From Nocardia arthritidis NBRC 100137 (GTDB lineage Bacteria > Actinomycetota > Actinomycetes > Mycobacteriales > Mycobacteriaceae): a stretch of DNA of 64,000 nt. Numbering within the stretch: the first letter of the stretch is position 1; every line of letters begins with the position of its first letter. The notes under the pieces were generated by a model. The model did no database searches, was not told the origin of the DNA, and saw only the letters and a list, made by a program, of their open reading frames with translations. Below are positions 26,347-35,045 of this stretch, piece after piece. The stretch is taken from NCBI RefSeq assembly GCF_001612765.1, contig NZ_BDBB01000026.1, positions 1 through 64,000 on the forward strand, given 5' to 3'. The position numbers and the translations under genes are program-made.

Positions 26347-27464
26347 CGATCTCCTCCTCGCTGCGGCTGTTGCGGAGGACTGGTGACCCGCCCGATCACC
26401 TTCTCGATGACTTGCGCCAGGCTGCCGAGAAACGCGGGCACGTCGCCGAGCTCGGGCAACCTACTGCCACTGGGATCGGTCAAGGCGCCGACACTGAGGT
26501 AGGAAACCGTCGCGGCGACAGCCAAGGCGGGGCCGTCCAGGCTCGCCATCAACGACGGGTACAGGGTGTGCAGGCCGTCCAGCGTTCCCCCCAGGTCGTC
26601 ACCCATCTGGGTGAAGCCCGACATCAATCGCTGGATGCTGTCGAAGAGGCTGACGGCTTGGGGCCCGGTGGTCTCGGTGAAATCGCCGAGCGCGGTCATC
26701 GTCGTCGACACTTTGTCGAGCAGGTCGACGATGGACTGGTTGTTCTCGGCGAACAGCGCCAACAACGCCGGAAACGTGTCGGCGGCGGCGCCCAGTTCGG
26801 CTTTCCGTCCGGCCAATTCCCCGGTCAGCACGTTGAGGCCGGTCAGGGTGTTGTCGATGTCTCCGGTTCGCTGGTTCAGCGCGGCGATGACGGCGGTCAT
26901 CTCGCTGATCAAGTGCGCCAGCTGAGTGGCGCGACCGGCGAACATCGAATCCATCTCGGAGGTGATCTTCGCGGCCTGATTGATGCCGCCGCCGTTGATG
27001 AGCATCGAGACCGACATCATCAGCTGTTCGACGGACGCGGCAGCCGAGGTGTGCTCCGTGCCGATGATGTCACCGGCGCGCAGATTCGCACTGTCCGCTG
27101 CCGCCGCGGGCAATGTCATCGCTACGAAGATGTCTCCGAGCGGAGTCGCCTGACGCAGTTCGGCGGTGGTGCCCCGTGGGAGCTCGATATCCTCCCGGAT
27201 CAGCATTTCCACCTCCGCGATGAAGTTGGTCGTGCTGATCGCGGTGACGACTCCGATGTCGGTCCCACCGATCTTGACGTGCGCGTGATCGGGCAGGTTC
27301 AGCGCATCACGAAATGCCGCGCGAATCGTGTAGCCCGGTGCTCCGATGCCGGGTTTGGGCATCGGCAGATTGGACACCGTCACGGTGCAGCCGGTCGCGG
27401 TGCTCACCGTCGCGACCAGCGCGGCCGCCATCGCGGTGCGTCGAAGCCCATGCGTACCGATCAT
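26343..27464 (-). CDS. mceE: MCE-family lipoprotein MceE (LprN-like)
   Basis: A 373-residue lipoprotein. The signal ends in the lipobox TATGC, with Cys26 as the predicted lipidated residue. The MCE domain follows (KIGGTDIGVVTAISTTN, TPLGDIFVAM), then a coiled helical region (MISEMTAVIAALNQRTGDID). MceE is the lipoprotein subunit in known mce operons. Its start and stop both overlap neighbours by ATGA, so expression is tightly coupled. Confidence 0.9.
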   Translation of the reverse strand: MIGTHGLRRTAMAAALVATVSTATGCTVTVSNLPMPKPGIGAPGYTIRAAFRDALNLPDHAHVKIGGTDIGVVTAISTTNFIAEVEMLIREDIELPRGTTAELRQATPLGDIFVAMTLPAAAADSANLRAGDIIGTEHTSAAASVEQLMMSVSMLINGGGINQAAKITSEMDSMFAGRATQLAHLISEMTAVIAALNQRTGDIDNTLTGLNVLTGELAGRKAELGAAADTFPALLALFAENNQSIVDLLDKVSTTMTALGDFTETTGPQAVSLFDSIQRLMSGFTQMGDDLGGTLDGLHTLYPSLMASLDGPALAVAATVSYLSVGALTDPSGSRLPELGDVPAFLGSLAQVIEKVIGRVTSPPQQPQRGGDR

Positions 27465-28561
27465 TTCGTGATCCCCAGAAGTGCTGCGGTGAGACCGAAG
27501 TCGGGCCCGAAGTCCTGGATCTTCCCGGTACGGCAGCCGTCGAGGCGCATCTGGATCCGTTCGCAGAACTGCGACACGACTTCGTTGTCGAGCAGGACCT
27601 TGTCGGTCAGCGCGTGCAGCCGTAGCGCTTGATGCTCCCGGCTGACGGAGTTGGACAGGTTCTCGAACAGCAGTGGTCCGATGTCGACGATCTCGGTGAG
27701 TCCGCGGGCGTTGGCGCGCATCTGCTCGGTGATCGTCGTGAATCGCTCCAGCGCGCCGGCGAGCTGATCGGAGTTCTCGCCCACCAGGCTTCCGGTGTTG
27801 GTGACGAACTGGTCCAGCTGCTGCAGTACCGCCTGCAGGCCGGGCGCCTGGTCACCCATCAGCTGCACCAGCTCGGTGAGGCGGCCGCTGAAATCGCGCA
27901 CGGTCTGGTCGTTCTGGGCGATGATCTGGGTGATCTCGTTGAGTTTGATGATGGTGTTCGAAATCTGGTCCTTGTTGGCGAAGGTCACCTCGAAGGCCGA
28001 CGACAGTGCGTCCAGTGTCTCGCGCAGCCGGTCGCCGTTGCCGTCCAGGAGCGGGAACAGGACCCGGCTGGCCATGGGGCCGTTGTCGTTGTCACCCTTC
28101 AGGGCGGCGCCGAGCTGGTCGAAGTTCTGCAGGATGCGGTCGAGCTCGACCGGTGTGCGAGTCCTGGCCAGCGGGATGTGCGCACCGTCGGCCAGGATCG
28201 GTCCGTCGCCGCCGTAGGCGGGCGCGAGCTCGACATGGCGGTTGGTGATCAGCTGCGGCGACACCAGGGCGGCGATGGCATCGGCCGGGATCTTCGTTCC
28301 CTTCTCCAAGCTCATGGTGACCTGGACGTAGCTGCCCTTGGCCGCCACGGTGTCGACCCGGCCGACCGGAACGCCCAGCACGGCGACCTCGTTGCCCGCG
28401 TAGAGGCCGGCGACATTCTCGAAATCGGCGCTGATGCGTACGTGCTCGCCGACGTACTGCCTGGGCAGCGAGGTCAGGCTGTCCGGTACCAGCGCGCAAC
28501 TCGCGGTGACCAACGCGGCTGCGATCAGCCCACCGATCTGGGCGAATCGTCGTGTTCTCAT
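27461..28561 (-). CDS. mceD: MCE-family protein MceD, with lipobox-like signal
   Basis: A 366-residue Mce protein starting at the ATG at 28561 (the frame runs further upstream without a better start). The MCE domain holds NVAGLYAGNEVAVLGVPVGRV and LVSPQLITNRHVELAPAY. The N-terminal signal ends in ALVTASC, which reads as a lipobox. A lipoprotein at this position would be in addition to the lipoprotein MceE, which is uncommon. The gene begins one base into the mceC stop (TGATG) and ends in ATGA with mceE. Confidence 0.87.
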   Translation of the reverse strand: MRTRRFAQIGGLIAAALVTASCALVPDSLTSLPRQYVGEHVRISADFENVAGLYAGNEVAVLGVPVGRVDTVAAKGSYVQVTMSLEKGTKIPADAIAALVSPQLITNRHVELAPAYGGDGPILADGAHIPLARTRTPVELDRILQNFDQLGAALKGDNDNGPMASRVLFPLLDGNGDRLRETLDALSSAFEVTFANKDQISNTIIKLNEITQIIAQNDQTVRDFSGRLTELVQLMGDQAPGLQAVLQQLDQFVTNTGSLVGENSDQLAGALERFTTITEQMRANARGLTEIVDIGPLLFENLSNSVSREHQALRLHALTDKVLLDNEVVSQFCERIQMRLDGCRTGKIQDFGPDFGLTAALLGITK

Positions 28562-29574
28562 CAGTTGCACCCCTGTACGGCTCGAGCGAAACACAGCCAG
28601 TTGTCCGGGAAGAACCATGGCGCCCAGACGTCGCCGTATGGGCCGTTGCCGACGGCGTTGTTGAACTGCCGCAGGGCGATGGGCATGTTCTCGTAGAGGC
28701 GGTCCAGGTTGTCGCGGTTCTTCTCCAGGCCCTCCGACATGGTGTTCAGATCGTGGATCAGTGGCGCGAGCTGTCCGTTGTTCTCCAGACCCATCTGCTG
28801 CAGCAATCTCGACAGGGCCGCGACATTGTCGAGCAATTGCCTCAGCAGATCCTGCCGTTGCCGGACGGCATTGCCGATCGCTTCTCCGCGGGTCAGCAAC
28901 AGCAGCACGCTGTTCTGGTTGTCGGAGACGAGCTGGGACACCTGGTCCATGCTCTTCAGCAGGGAATCCACCTCGTCCCGGCGATCGGTGACGACCTTGG
29001 CGAGCGCACCGATACTGTCGAGCGCCTGCACTGCCAGCTGCGGGGAATCCCCCATCTGCTGGTCGACCAGATCCAGCGCCTGACGGAGCTTCTGCGGATC
29101 GATGCGCTCGATGCGCTCGAACGAGTTCTTGTATTTCGGGTCCTGGATGACCTTGCTCAGGTTGTAGGGCACCGAAGTGTTCTCGATCCGAATGCGCTCT
29201 CCCGGAAGTCCTTTTCCATCGCCCGGCACCAAGTCCACGTGCAACCGGCCGAGGATCGTCGACATCTTGATGGCCGCGCGCGCATCCGGCCCCAAGCGAA
29301 GATCGCGGCGGACCTTCAGATCCACCAGGACCTTGGTGCCCTCGAGGCGAACGGAGTGCACCTGGCCGACCTCTATTCCGGAGATGTCGACCGTCGCGCC
29401 GGGACGGAGACCGGCAGCCTGGGCGAATTCGGCGTGGATCGTCTTGTCTCCCAGCCGGGCCTGAGTCAAGACACTCGATCCGACCAGCAGCGCCGCCACC
29501 GTGACCGCCGCGATCAAGCCGAGCCGCAGATATCGATTCCGCAGGAATCCCGGCGCCGGAATGCTTTTGATCAT
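28561..29574 (-). CDS. mceC: MCE-family protein MceC
   Basis: A 337-residue Mce subunit: N-terminal membrane helix (LGLIAAVTVAALLVGSSVL), MCE domain (AAGLRPGATVDISGIEVGQV), a helical region with DNQNSVLLLLTRGEAI, and a C-terminal Trp/Cys segment (PWFFPDNWLCFA). The ATG at 29574 is chosen because it follows GGAGGT and forms an ATGA with the mceB stop; the frame begins 30 codons earlier. Third in order, hence MceC. Confidence 0.9.
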   Translation of the reverse strand: MIKSIPAPGFLRNRYLRLGLIAAVTVAALLVGSSVLTQARLGDKTIHAEFAQAAGLRPGATVDISGIEVGQVHSVRLEGTKVLVDLKVRRDLRLGPDARAAIKMSTILGRLHVDLVPGDGKGLPGERIRIENTSVPYNLSKVIQDPKYKNSFERIERIDPQKLRQALDLVDQQMGDSPQLAVQALDSIGALAKVVTDRRDEVDSLLKSMDQVSQLVSDNQNSVLLLLTRGEAIGNAVRQRQDLLRQLLDNVAALSRLLQQMGLENNGQLAPLIHDLNTMSEGLEKNRDNLDRLYENMPIALRQFNNAVGNGPYGDVWAPWFFPDNWLCFARAVQGCN

Positions 29575-30593
29575 CGGCACACCTCCGAATGCGAGTTGCC
29601 GCCCACCTGGGAGAACAGCCCGGGAGGCAACAGCACACCCCACAGGGACACGTCCAGGCTGCACAGGTAGGCGTTTCCGTAGGCGCCGTTGCGGGTGAAG
29701 CGGGCGACGCCGTTGAGGACGGCGGGCAGTTCGACCGCGGCGCGGTCCAGCGAGGCGCCGTTGAGCAGCAGCAACGCGACACCCGTTGTGGCGTCGTTCT
29801 GCGCCTTCGCCAGGCCGGGCTTGACCTGCATGATCAGCCCCGTGAGTGCATCGGTCGTGCCGGCTACCCGGTCGACCGAGTGCTTCAGGCTCTCTCCTTG
29901 CGAGTAGAGCGCCTCCACCAGCGCCCTGGCCTGCGTGAGCAGGGTCTCGAGCTCGCCACTGCGATGGGCAAGACCACCGATCACCGAGCTCAGATTGCCC
30001 AGCACCTCCCCCAGGATCTTGTCGCGCTGTCCGAAGGTGCCCGCGAGCTGGGATGCCTGCACTATCAGGTTGCCCAGCGACACCTTATTGCCCTGGAGGG
30101 CCTGGATCAACGTTTCGGACAAAGAGTTGACCTGGTCCGGTTGCAGCACGCTGAACAGCGGTTCGAATCCGGACAGGAGCGCGGACACGTCGAACGACGG
30201 CTCGGTGCGCTCCAAGGGAATCCGTGTCCCCGGCGCGACCACGGTGCCCGCTTCCCTGCCCGGCGTCAGCGCGATATAGCGCTGCCCGATCAGGTTCTGG
30301 TAGCGCACCAGCGCCTTGGTCGTGGTGGTCAGATGCTGGCGTTCATCGATCCGGAAATCGACCTGGGCACGATAGCCGTCGGTGAAATCGATCTTGTCCA
30401 CGCGGCCGACCCGCACGCCTGCCATGCGTACGTCGTCGCCGACGCGCAGCCCCAGCACATCGGAGAAGATCGCCGAATAGCGTTGGGTGTCGCCGTCGAC
30501 CGACCGCTGCAAGGTGGACCAGATGGTGAAGGTGAGCGCTACGGCGACCACCGCGAACACACTGAACCCCGCCAGGGCCTTGGCTGATTTCAT
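29571..30593 (-). CDS. mceB: MCE-family protein MceB
   Basis: A 340-residue Mce subunit. It has an N-terminal helix (ALAGFSVFAVVAVALTFTIW), an MCE domain (DVLGLRVGDDVRMAGVRVGRV, then VRYQNLIGQRYIALTPG) and a helical region ending in a conserved NGAYGNAYLCSLDVSLWG with the C-terminal Cys pair typical of MceB. It is coupled by ATGA at both ends. It acts with MceA and the others as part of the hexameric lipid channel. Confidence 0.9.
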   Translation of the reverse strand: MKSAKALAGFSVFAVVAVALTFTIWSTLQRSVDGDTQRYSAIFSDVLGLRVGDDVRMAGVRVGRVDKIDFTDGYRAQVDFRIDERQHLTTTTKALVRYQNLIGQRYIALTPGREAGTVVAPGTRIPLERTEPSFDVSALLSGFEPLFSVLQPDQVNSLSETLIQALQGNKVSLGNLIVQASQLAGTFGQRDKILGEVLGNLSSVIGGLAHRSGELETLLTQARALVEALYSQGESLKHSVDRVAGTTDALTGLIMQVKPGLAKAQNDATTGVALLLLNGASLDRAAVELPAVLNGVARFTRNGAYGNAYLCSLDVSLWGVLLPPGLFSQVGGNSHSEVCR

Positions 30594-32041
30594 TTACCCG
30601 GCCCTTCGTCGTCGGCGGCTACGGTGACCGATCCGCCTGCCAGCACCGGACTCAGCAGCAGATATTGCGCCACGGTCGGCCGCGTTCCGATGATCGCCGC
30701 CACGGCATCGGATCCGCGCAGGGCGATCGGCTTCGCGGTAGTGCCGGGATCCTGCGCGCCGGGCTCCGTCGGTGCGACGGCACTCGGCGCAGGCGAGAGA
30801 CCCGGGATGGACGGCAGACCCGGAATGAAGGGAAGACCGGGAATCGCGGGCAGGCTCGGAAGCACCAGCCCCATGGCACCCAGTGGTGCGGGCGCGGCCG
30901 GTACCGGTGCTGGCCCTGCCGCATCGAGCCACTTCGGTATCAATTGCGGCGGATAGTTCTGCTCCGGCGCCACCTCCGCAACAGTGGCTCCACCGCAGCG
31001 GGGACCGTACTGGTCGCCGTAGTGGGGGCAGTCCTTCGCCGTGTACTGCTGGAAAGGCGTGAACGAGACATCCATCTTCCACACCATCTGTCTGGCCGTG
31101 CCGAAGTGGAACGTAGTGGCGAGCCGTTGCAGCGCCACGTTGAGGTTCGCGGCGGTGTAGGGAATGGCTTCCGGATCCTTGGCCAGACCACCGAACAGAT
31201 CGTCCAGTCCGGAGACGAGGAACTTGCCCGCGTCGGGATTACGCGCGAACAGCGCGTTGACCGTATCGACCGTCGCGTTTCCGGTGGCCAGCAGGTCGAT
31301 GAGTTTCGATCGCCGTTCGGCCAGCGTCCGCGCGGTGGTCACCGATTCCGATAGCACCCCGACCAGTTCGGGAGCCGACTGGCTCAACGCGATCGACGCT
31401 CGCCCGAGATCCCCGAACAGTGCGTCGACGCCGGGAGTCGCCCTGATCTCGGTCAGCCAGTTGTCCAGGCGCTCTATCGTCGAGCCGGGCACCCGCGCCG
31501 AGGGATCCAGCGCCGCCGAGAGGGTGGCCAGCACGCGGCCCAGCTTCTCGGGCTGGATGTTGTCGAGCACGTTGCGCAGCACGTTCAACGTGGTCTGCAA
31601 CGCCACCGTCTCGCTGCCGGTGTCCTCCGGAATGGTCGCACCGGCACGCAGCGTCTTCGGTTCCGGCCCGTTGTCGACGAGTTCGATCGCCGTGACGCCG
31701 AACAGATTGTTCGGAATCACCCGGGCGGTCACATTCACCGGAATCGTCTCGGCCACACCGGGCTTCAGATCCACGCTCGCCTGCTGCCGGGCGCCCCGGG
31801 CCACCACGTCCACCGCGGCCACCCGGCCCACGACCATGCCGCGGAACTTGACGTCCGCCCGGCCCGGCAAGCCGTCGCCGGTGCTGGTGAGCTCGATGGT
31901 GACCGGCACCTTGTCCTCGAAGTAGCCGGTGTAGCGCAGCGCCAGCAAGTACAGCAGAACCGCGACCGTGGTCAGCACCGCCAGCCCGGCGAGGGTCAAC
32001 TGCTTGGCGCTCGGTCCGCGGCCACTGGGGTCCAGAATCAT
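30590..32041 (-). CDS. mceA: MCE-family protein MceA with proline-rich tail
   Basis: A 483-residue Mce subunit starting at the ATG at 32041, nine bases from the yrbEB stop. It has a membrane helix (TLAGLAVLTTVAVLLYLLAL), an MCE domain (GLPGRADVKFRGMVVGRV, IPNNLFGVTAIELV), a helical region, a Cys-containing segment (KDCPHYGDQYGPRCGG), then a tail with an Ile-Pro-Gly-Leu repeat (positions about 395-420) and a Thr/Pro stretch. The tail is longer than in compact MceA proteins and is probably disordered in the cell envelope. A frame extension upstream into yrbEB is a shadow. Confidence 0.9.
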   Translation of the reverse strand: MILDPSGRGPSAKQLTLAGLAVLTTVAVLLYLLALRYTGYFEDKVPVTIELTSTGDGLPGRADVKFRGMVVGRVAAVDVVARGARQQASVDLKPGVAETIPVNVTARVIPNNLFGVTAIELVDNGPEPKTLRAGATIPEDTGSETVALQTTLNVLRNVLDNIQPEKLGRVLATLSAALDPSARVPGSTIERLDNWLTEIRATPGVDALFGDLGRASIALSQSAPELVGVLSESVTTARTLAERRSKLIDLLATGNATVDTVNALFARNPDAGKFLVSGLDDLFGGLAKDPEAIPYTAANLNVALQRLATTFHFGTARQMVWKMDVSFTPFQQYTAKDCPHYGDQYGPRCGGATVAEVAPEQNYPPQLIPKWLDAAGPAPVPAAPAPLGAMGLVLPSLPAIPGLPFIPGLPSIPGLSPAPSAVAPTEPGAQDPGTTAKPIALRGSDAVAAIIGTRPTVAQYLLLSPVLAGGSVTVAADDEGPGK

Positions 32042-32049
32042 TGTCGGCC

Positions 32050-32919
32050 TTACCCCGAGATCCGGAATCCGGGATCGATGCCCCAGATGGTCAATGTCAG
32101 GAAGAGATTGGCGAACACCATCACGACGATCACCATTTTGATGGCACGCCCGGCCGCGACCCCGACACCTTCCGGGCCACCGGTGGCGACATAGCCGTAG
32201 TAGCACTGGATGAACGTCGACAGCATCACGAACACCACCACTTTGAGCAGTGAGAAAAAGACGTCCGTGCCGATCAGGAACTGGAAGAAGTAGTGATCGT
32301 AGGTACCGGCCGCCGTTCCGCCCAGGAACAGCACCGTGATCTTGGTGGTCAGATAGGCGGTCGCGAGACCGATGCTGTACAGCGGGATGATGGTCAGGGT
32401 GGAGGCGATCATGCGCGTGCTGATCAGATAGGGAAGCGGGCGGATGGCGATGGACTCCAGCGCATCGATTTCCTCGGAGATCCGCATGGAGCCGAGTTGG
32501 GCGGTGAATCTGCATCCCGCTTGAATCGCGAAAGCCAAGGTCGCCAGAATCGGCGCGAGTTCCCTGGTGGTGGCGAAACCGGAGATCGCGCCGGTGAGCG
32601 GCGACATCGTGAGGAGGTTCAGCGCCGTGAACGACTCCATGCCGACGATGATTCCGCCGAACGCGCACAAGATGACCACGACGCCGATCGTGCCGCCGCC
32701 CACGATGAGCGAGCCATTGCCCCAGCCGATATCGGCCGTCAGCCGCGTCACCTCACGGCGATAGTGCCGCAGAACGAATGGGATGGCGGCGAGCGCCTGG
32801 AAGAACGTGATGGCCTGGTGCCCCAGGCGTTGATTGGCGTGCACCGGCGCCAGAGCGGCTCGTCCGACGGTGCGCAGCGGTTTCAGCGCCGGGGGGATGT
32901 AAGTGCTCGCCATCCTCAC
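32050..32919 (-). CDS. YrbE-type ABC permease, second of pair
   Basis: A 289-residue MlaE-family permease with four or five membrane helices (LIVGGGTIGVVVILCAFGGIIVGM and others). It carries the conserved helical motif around ISEEIDALESIAIRPLPYLISTR, the EExDAL signature that contacts the MceG-type ATPase. It starts at a GTG that overlaps the stop of the first permease as GTGA. No mceG ATPase gene is present in the window; one usually serves all mce loci from elsewhere. Confidence 0.92.
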   Translation of the reverse strand: MRMASTYIPPALKPLRTVGRAALAPVHANQRLGHQAITFFQALAAIPFVLRHYRREVTRLTADIGWGNGSLIVGGGTIGVVVILCAFGGIIVGMESFTALNLLTMSPLTGAISGFATTRELAPILATLAFAIQAGCRFTAQLGSMRISEEIDALESIAIRPLPYLISTRMIASTLTIIPLYSIGLATAYLTTKITVLFLGGTAAGTYDHYFFQFLIGTDVFFSLLKVVVFVMLSTFIQCYYGYVATGGPEGVGVAAGRAIKMVIVVMVFANLFLTLTIWGIDPGFRISG

Positions 32920-33791
32920 ACCACCTTCGCCGGAAACAACGTGTTGTACAGCTGGGTGAGAATGATGTTGGTGGCGAACAGCATCAGAGCGGAGCTGACC
33001 ACCGCCGAGTTCACCGCGTTGGCGACACCGCCTGGGCCACCGTGCGCGTGCAAACCGATGTCACAGGCGATCACCGCGGTCAGCACCCCGAAGATCGCGG
33101 CCTTCACCAAGGCGATGATCAGATCGTCGGCCACCGCGAAGGAGGCGAACGAGCTGATGAACGAGCCCGGCGTCCCGGATTGGGCATACACATTGAACAT
33201 GTAGGCGGTCGCGAAGCCGACGAAGACGACGAACCCGCAGAGCAAGACGCTCACCAGTACCGCCGCGGCGAGCCGGGGCGCGACCAGACGGCGTACCGGG
33301 TCGACCCCCATCACCATCATCGCGTCGATCTCTTCCCGGATGGTGCGCGATCCCAGATCGGCACAGATAGCCGAGCCGACCGCACCGGCGACCATCAATG
33401 CCGACACCAATGGCGCGCCTTGGCGGATGATCCCCAATCCCGCCACCGCGCCGATGAATGTCGTGGCGCCCACTTGATTCACCAGAGCGCCGACCTGAAT
33501 GGAGACCACGACGGCGATCGGAATGGCCACGAACACCGTCGGCGCCGCCGACACCCCGGCCATGAACGCGCACTGCTTGATGAACTCCTGATAGGGAAAT
33601 CGTCCCCGGACCAGCGAAACGAACAGTTGGACAATCGCTTCGCGGCCCAGAGTGACTTGGCGGCCCAGCGTTTCCAGCGAGCGCTGGGGGTGGCGTCGCC
33701 ACAATCCCGAAGCACCGGCAACCAACTTCTCGATTTCGCCCGGTTCCAGTGGCGGTTGCTTGTCGGCTGGCGATCGCAGCGAGGCAGTCAC
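32916..33791 (-). CDS. YrbE-type ABC permease, first gene of the mce operon
   Basis: A 291-residue MlaE-family permease with the motif SRTIREEIDAMMVMGVDPVRRLVAPR and several membrane helices (FVAIPIAVVVSIQVGALVNQ and LLCGFVVFVGFATAYMF). The GTG at 33791 with AAGGAA upstream is preferred to the start of the open frame 27 codons earlier. It is the first of nine coupled genes ending with the Mam gene. The two YrbE proteins form the inner-membrane core of the Mce lipid importer. Confidence 0.92.
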   Translation of the reverse strand: MTASLRSPADKQPPLEPGEIEKLVAGASGLWRRHPQRSLETLGRQVTLGREAIVQLFVSLVRGRFPYQEFIKQCAFMAGVSAAPTVFVAIPIAVVVSIQVGALVNQVGATTFIGAVAGLGIIRQGAPLVSALMVAGAVGSAICADLGSRTIREEIDAMMVMGVDPVRRLVAPRLAAAVLVSVLLCGFVVFVGFATAYMFNVYAQSGTPGSFISSFASFAVADDLIIALVKAAIFGVLTAVIACDIGLHAHGGPGGVANAVNSAVVSSALMLFATNIILTQLYNTLFPAKVV

Positions 33792-34093
33792 TGGTGGCCG
33801 TTCCTTTCGATTTCTCGTCCGCCGCACCAGCGGCCGCCCCTTCGATGGCGCGGAGCGTGTGAAGTGTTGCACACCGCACAGACGTCATACAAGGGATAAG
33901 TGATTGACCATTTCTTACACGATCCACCGCCGCCCGAGTCTCCACGGGCCCGACGTTCAGCCGAATAGTACTGGCATGAACTGCAAATATGCCATATTCG
34001 TAGGCAGGTGCCCACTCTCTAGCGGCCCGCCACGAGACGGTAAGTAATCTGTCCTTCCTCACCGCCTACAGGATGGATCAGGCGGGTGACGCG
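33792..34093. promoter_or_regulatory. Promoter region of the mce operon with GTGTG-N8-CACAC dyad
   Basis: These 300 bases hold no gene. They are AT-richer than the operon, mainly at 33885-33930, and contain the inverted repeat GTGTG-N8-CACAC (33857-33874) about 70 bases upstream of the first permease start. A GntR- or TetR-type repressor site is plausible; no known Mce-regulator consensus was recognised. Confidence 0.45.
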
Positions 34094-34282
34094 CTACGCG
34101 AGGCCCTCCAACCACCGCTGCAGTAGCACCACCAGTGCGACGAGCACCGCACAGCCGGCCAGGAAGAGGCTGAGCACAGCCACCCACATCCCGGCGCGCA
34201 GGACCGGATTCACCTCCGTCCGCCCACCGAGGATCTTCACGACGATCACGAGAACGTCGATGAGCCACACCACAGCCATCAT
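34094..34282 (-). CDS. Small membrane protein, second of coupled pair
   Basis: A 62-residue protein with two predicted membrane helices (AVVWLIDVLVIVVKIL and AGMWVAVLSLFLAGCAVLVALVVLL). The ATG at 34282 shares its first base with the stop of the upstream small gene (TGATG). It lies 300 bases upstream of the mce operon on the same strand. The family is not recognised; similar small membrane pairs occur near mce loci in related genomes (recollection), which suggests but does not show a role with the transporter. Confidence 0.6.
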   Translation of the reverse strand: MMAVVWLIDVLVIVVKILGGRTEVNPVLRAGMWVAVLSLFLAGCAVLVALVVLLQRWLEGLA

Positions 34283-34506
34283 CAGGTCATGCACACATTC
34301 GAGAAGGTGAGCACCGGCCAGCACACGATGGATCCCAGGAACGACATCACCAGGTCGATGCCGTGCATATCGCGAAGATGGCCGGTATGGGTGAGCGTCC
34401 AGATCACCCCCGCCACCCCGTAGGGAACGCCGATGATGATGAGGGTGCCGAGGAACTCGGAGACCTTCATCTCGTAACCGAGTATCCGGTCGAGTCTCTT
34501 GAGCAT
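34282..34506 (-). CDS. Small membrane protein, first of coupled pair
   Basis: About 74 residues with a short basic start (LKRLDRILGYEMKVSEF) and two membrane helices (LGTLIIIGVPYGVAGVIWTL and VMSFLGSIVCWPVLTFSNV). The start is uncertain: ATG codons at 34506, 34518 and 34551 are in frame, and the AAAGGA lying just upstream favours 34506. It is coupled to the next small gene by TGATG. The upstream portion of the longer frame has no protein-like features. Function unknown. Confidence 0.6.
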   Translation of the reverse strand: MLKRLDRILGYEMKVSEFLGTLIIIGVPYGVAGVIWTLTHTGHLRDMHGIDLVMSFLGSIVCWPVLTFSNVCMT

Positions 34507-35045
34507 GCGTCGATGCATCCTTTCGCTTCGATCCGCAGCTATGTTAGTCATAATTCTCACTGGAATGGAAGGCTTTCCAGCCATCAGTCGCTGAAGTGCC
34601 GGATTCGAGCAGCAAATAGGACCTCGACGCCGAGCGATCGCGCCCGCCATGTTGATGATGATTCTCCCTAACACTCGCGCGGGCCAGGCCTCGCGACAGG
34701 CCGAAGGGCCTAACCACCGGTGCGCCGTCATCGAACAGGCCGCGGACCTCTGCGCGTCGAACCATGTGCCCGGATTCGTCGCCGGCGTCTACCACGCGGG
34801 CGAGCAGATCGTCGTCGCCCACGGCACCGCGCCGCCTCGCCCAGCTCATGAAAGACGAGCCCGGAGTCCGAGGCGGCGCAGTCGTCCCTCGAGACCGCTG
34901 AGGCGGCGGTAACCGTGCCGAGCGATCGGAGGTCCCGTCGCGCGCGATCGCCGCTAGGCTGACGCCGACGAGAGCGCCGAAACACCGGTCGCGGTGTCGC
35001 GGACCGGCGCTCGTGGTCGGGCGCGGAAGCAGTGAGGTGTGCGGG
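34507..35045. other. About 540 bp without an intact gene
   Basis: It holds the upstream region of the small membrane pair, the beta-lactamase fragment listed separately, and a GC-rich run of Arg codons in several frames that matches nothing. The last 50 bases are the leader of the DUF3089 gene. Confidence 0.5.
34721..34831 (+). pseudogene. Fragment of a serine beta-lactamase-family protein
   Basis: Thirty-seven codons read like the N-terminal strand pair of class C beta-lactamase/esterase proteins (EQAADLCASNHVPGFVAGVY, then GEQIVVAHGTA). The expected continuation to the catalytic Ser-x-x-Lys motif is missing: after HGTA the frame turns into Arg/Pro-rich noise, and no other frame resumes it. 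It is a short relic of a gene of about 400 residues. Similarity is by eye, so moderate. Confidence 0.55.

Noticed and set aside
32042..32668. Upstream extension of mceA into the second permease gene
   Set aside because: Another frame of the permease; MceA homology and membrane helix begin at 32041.
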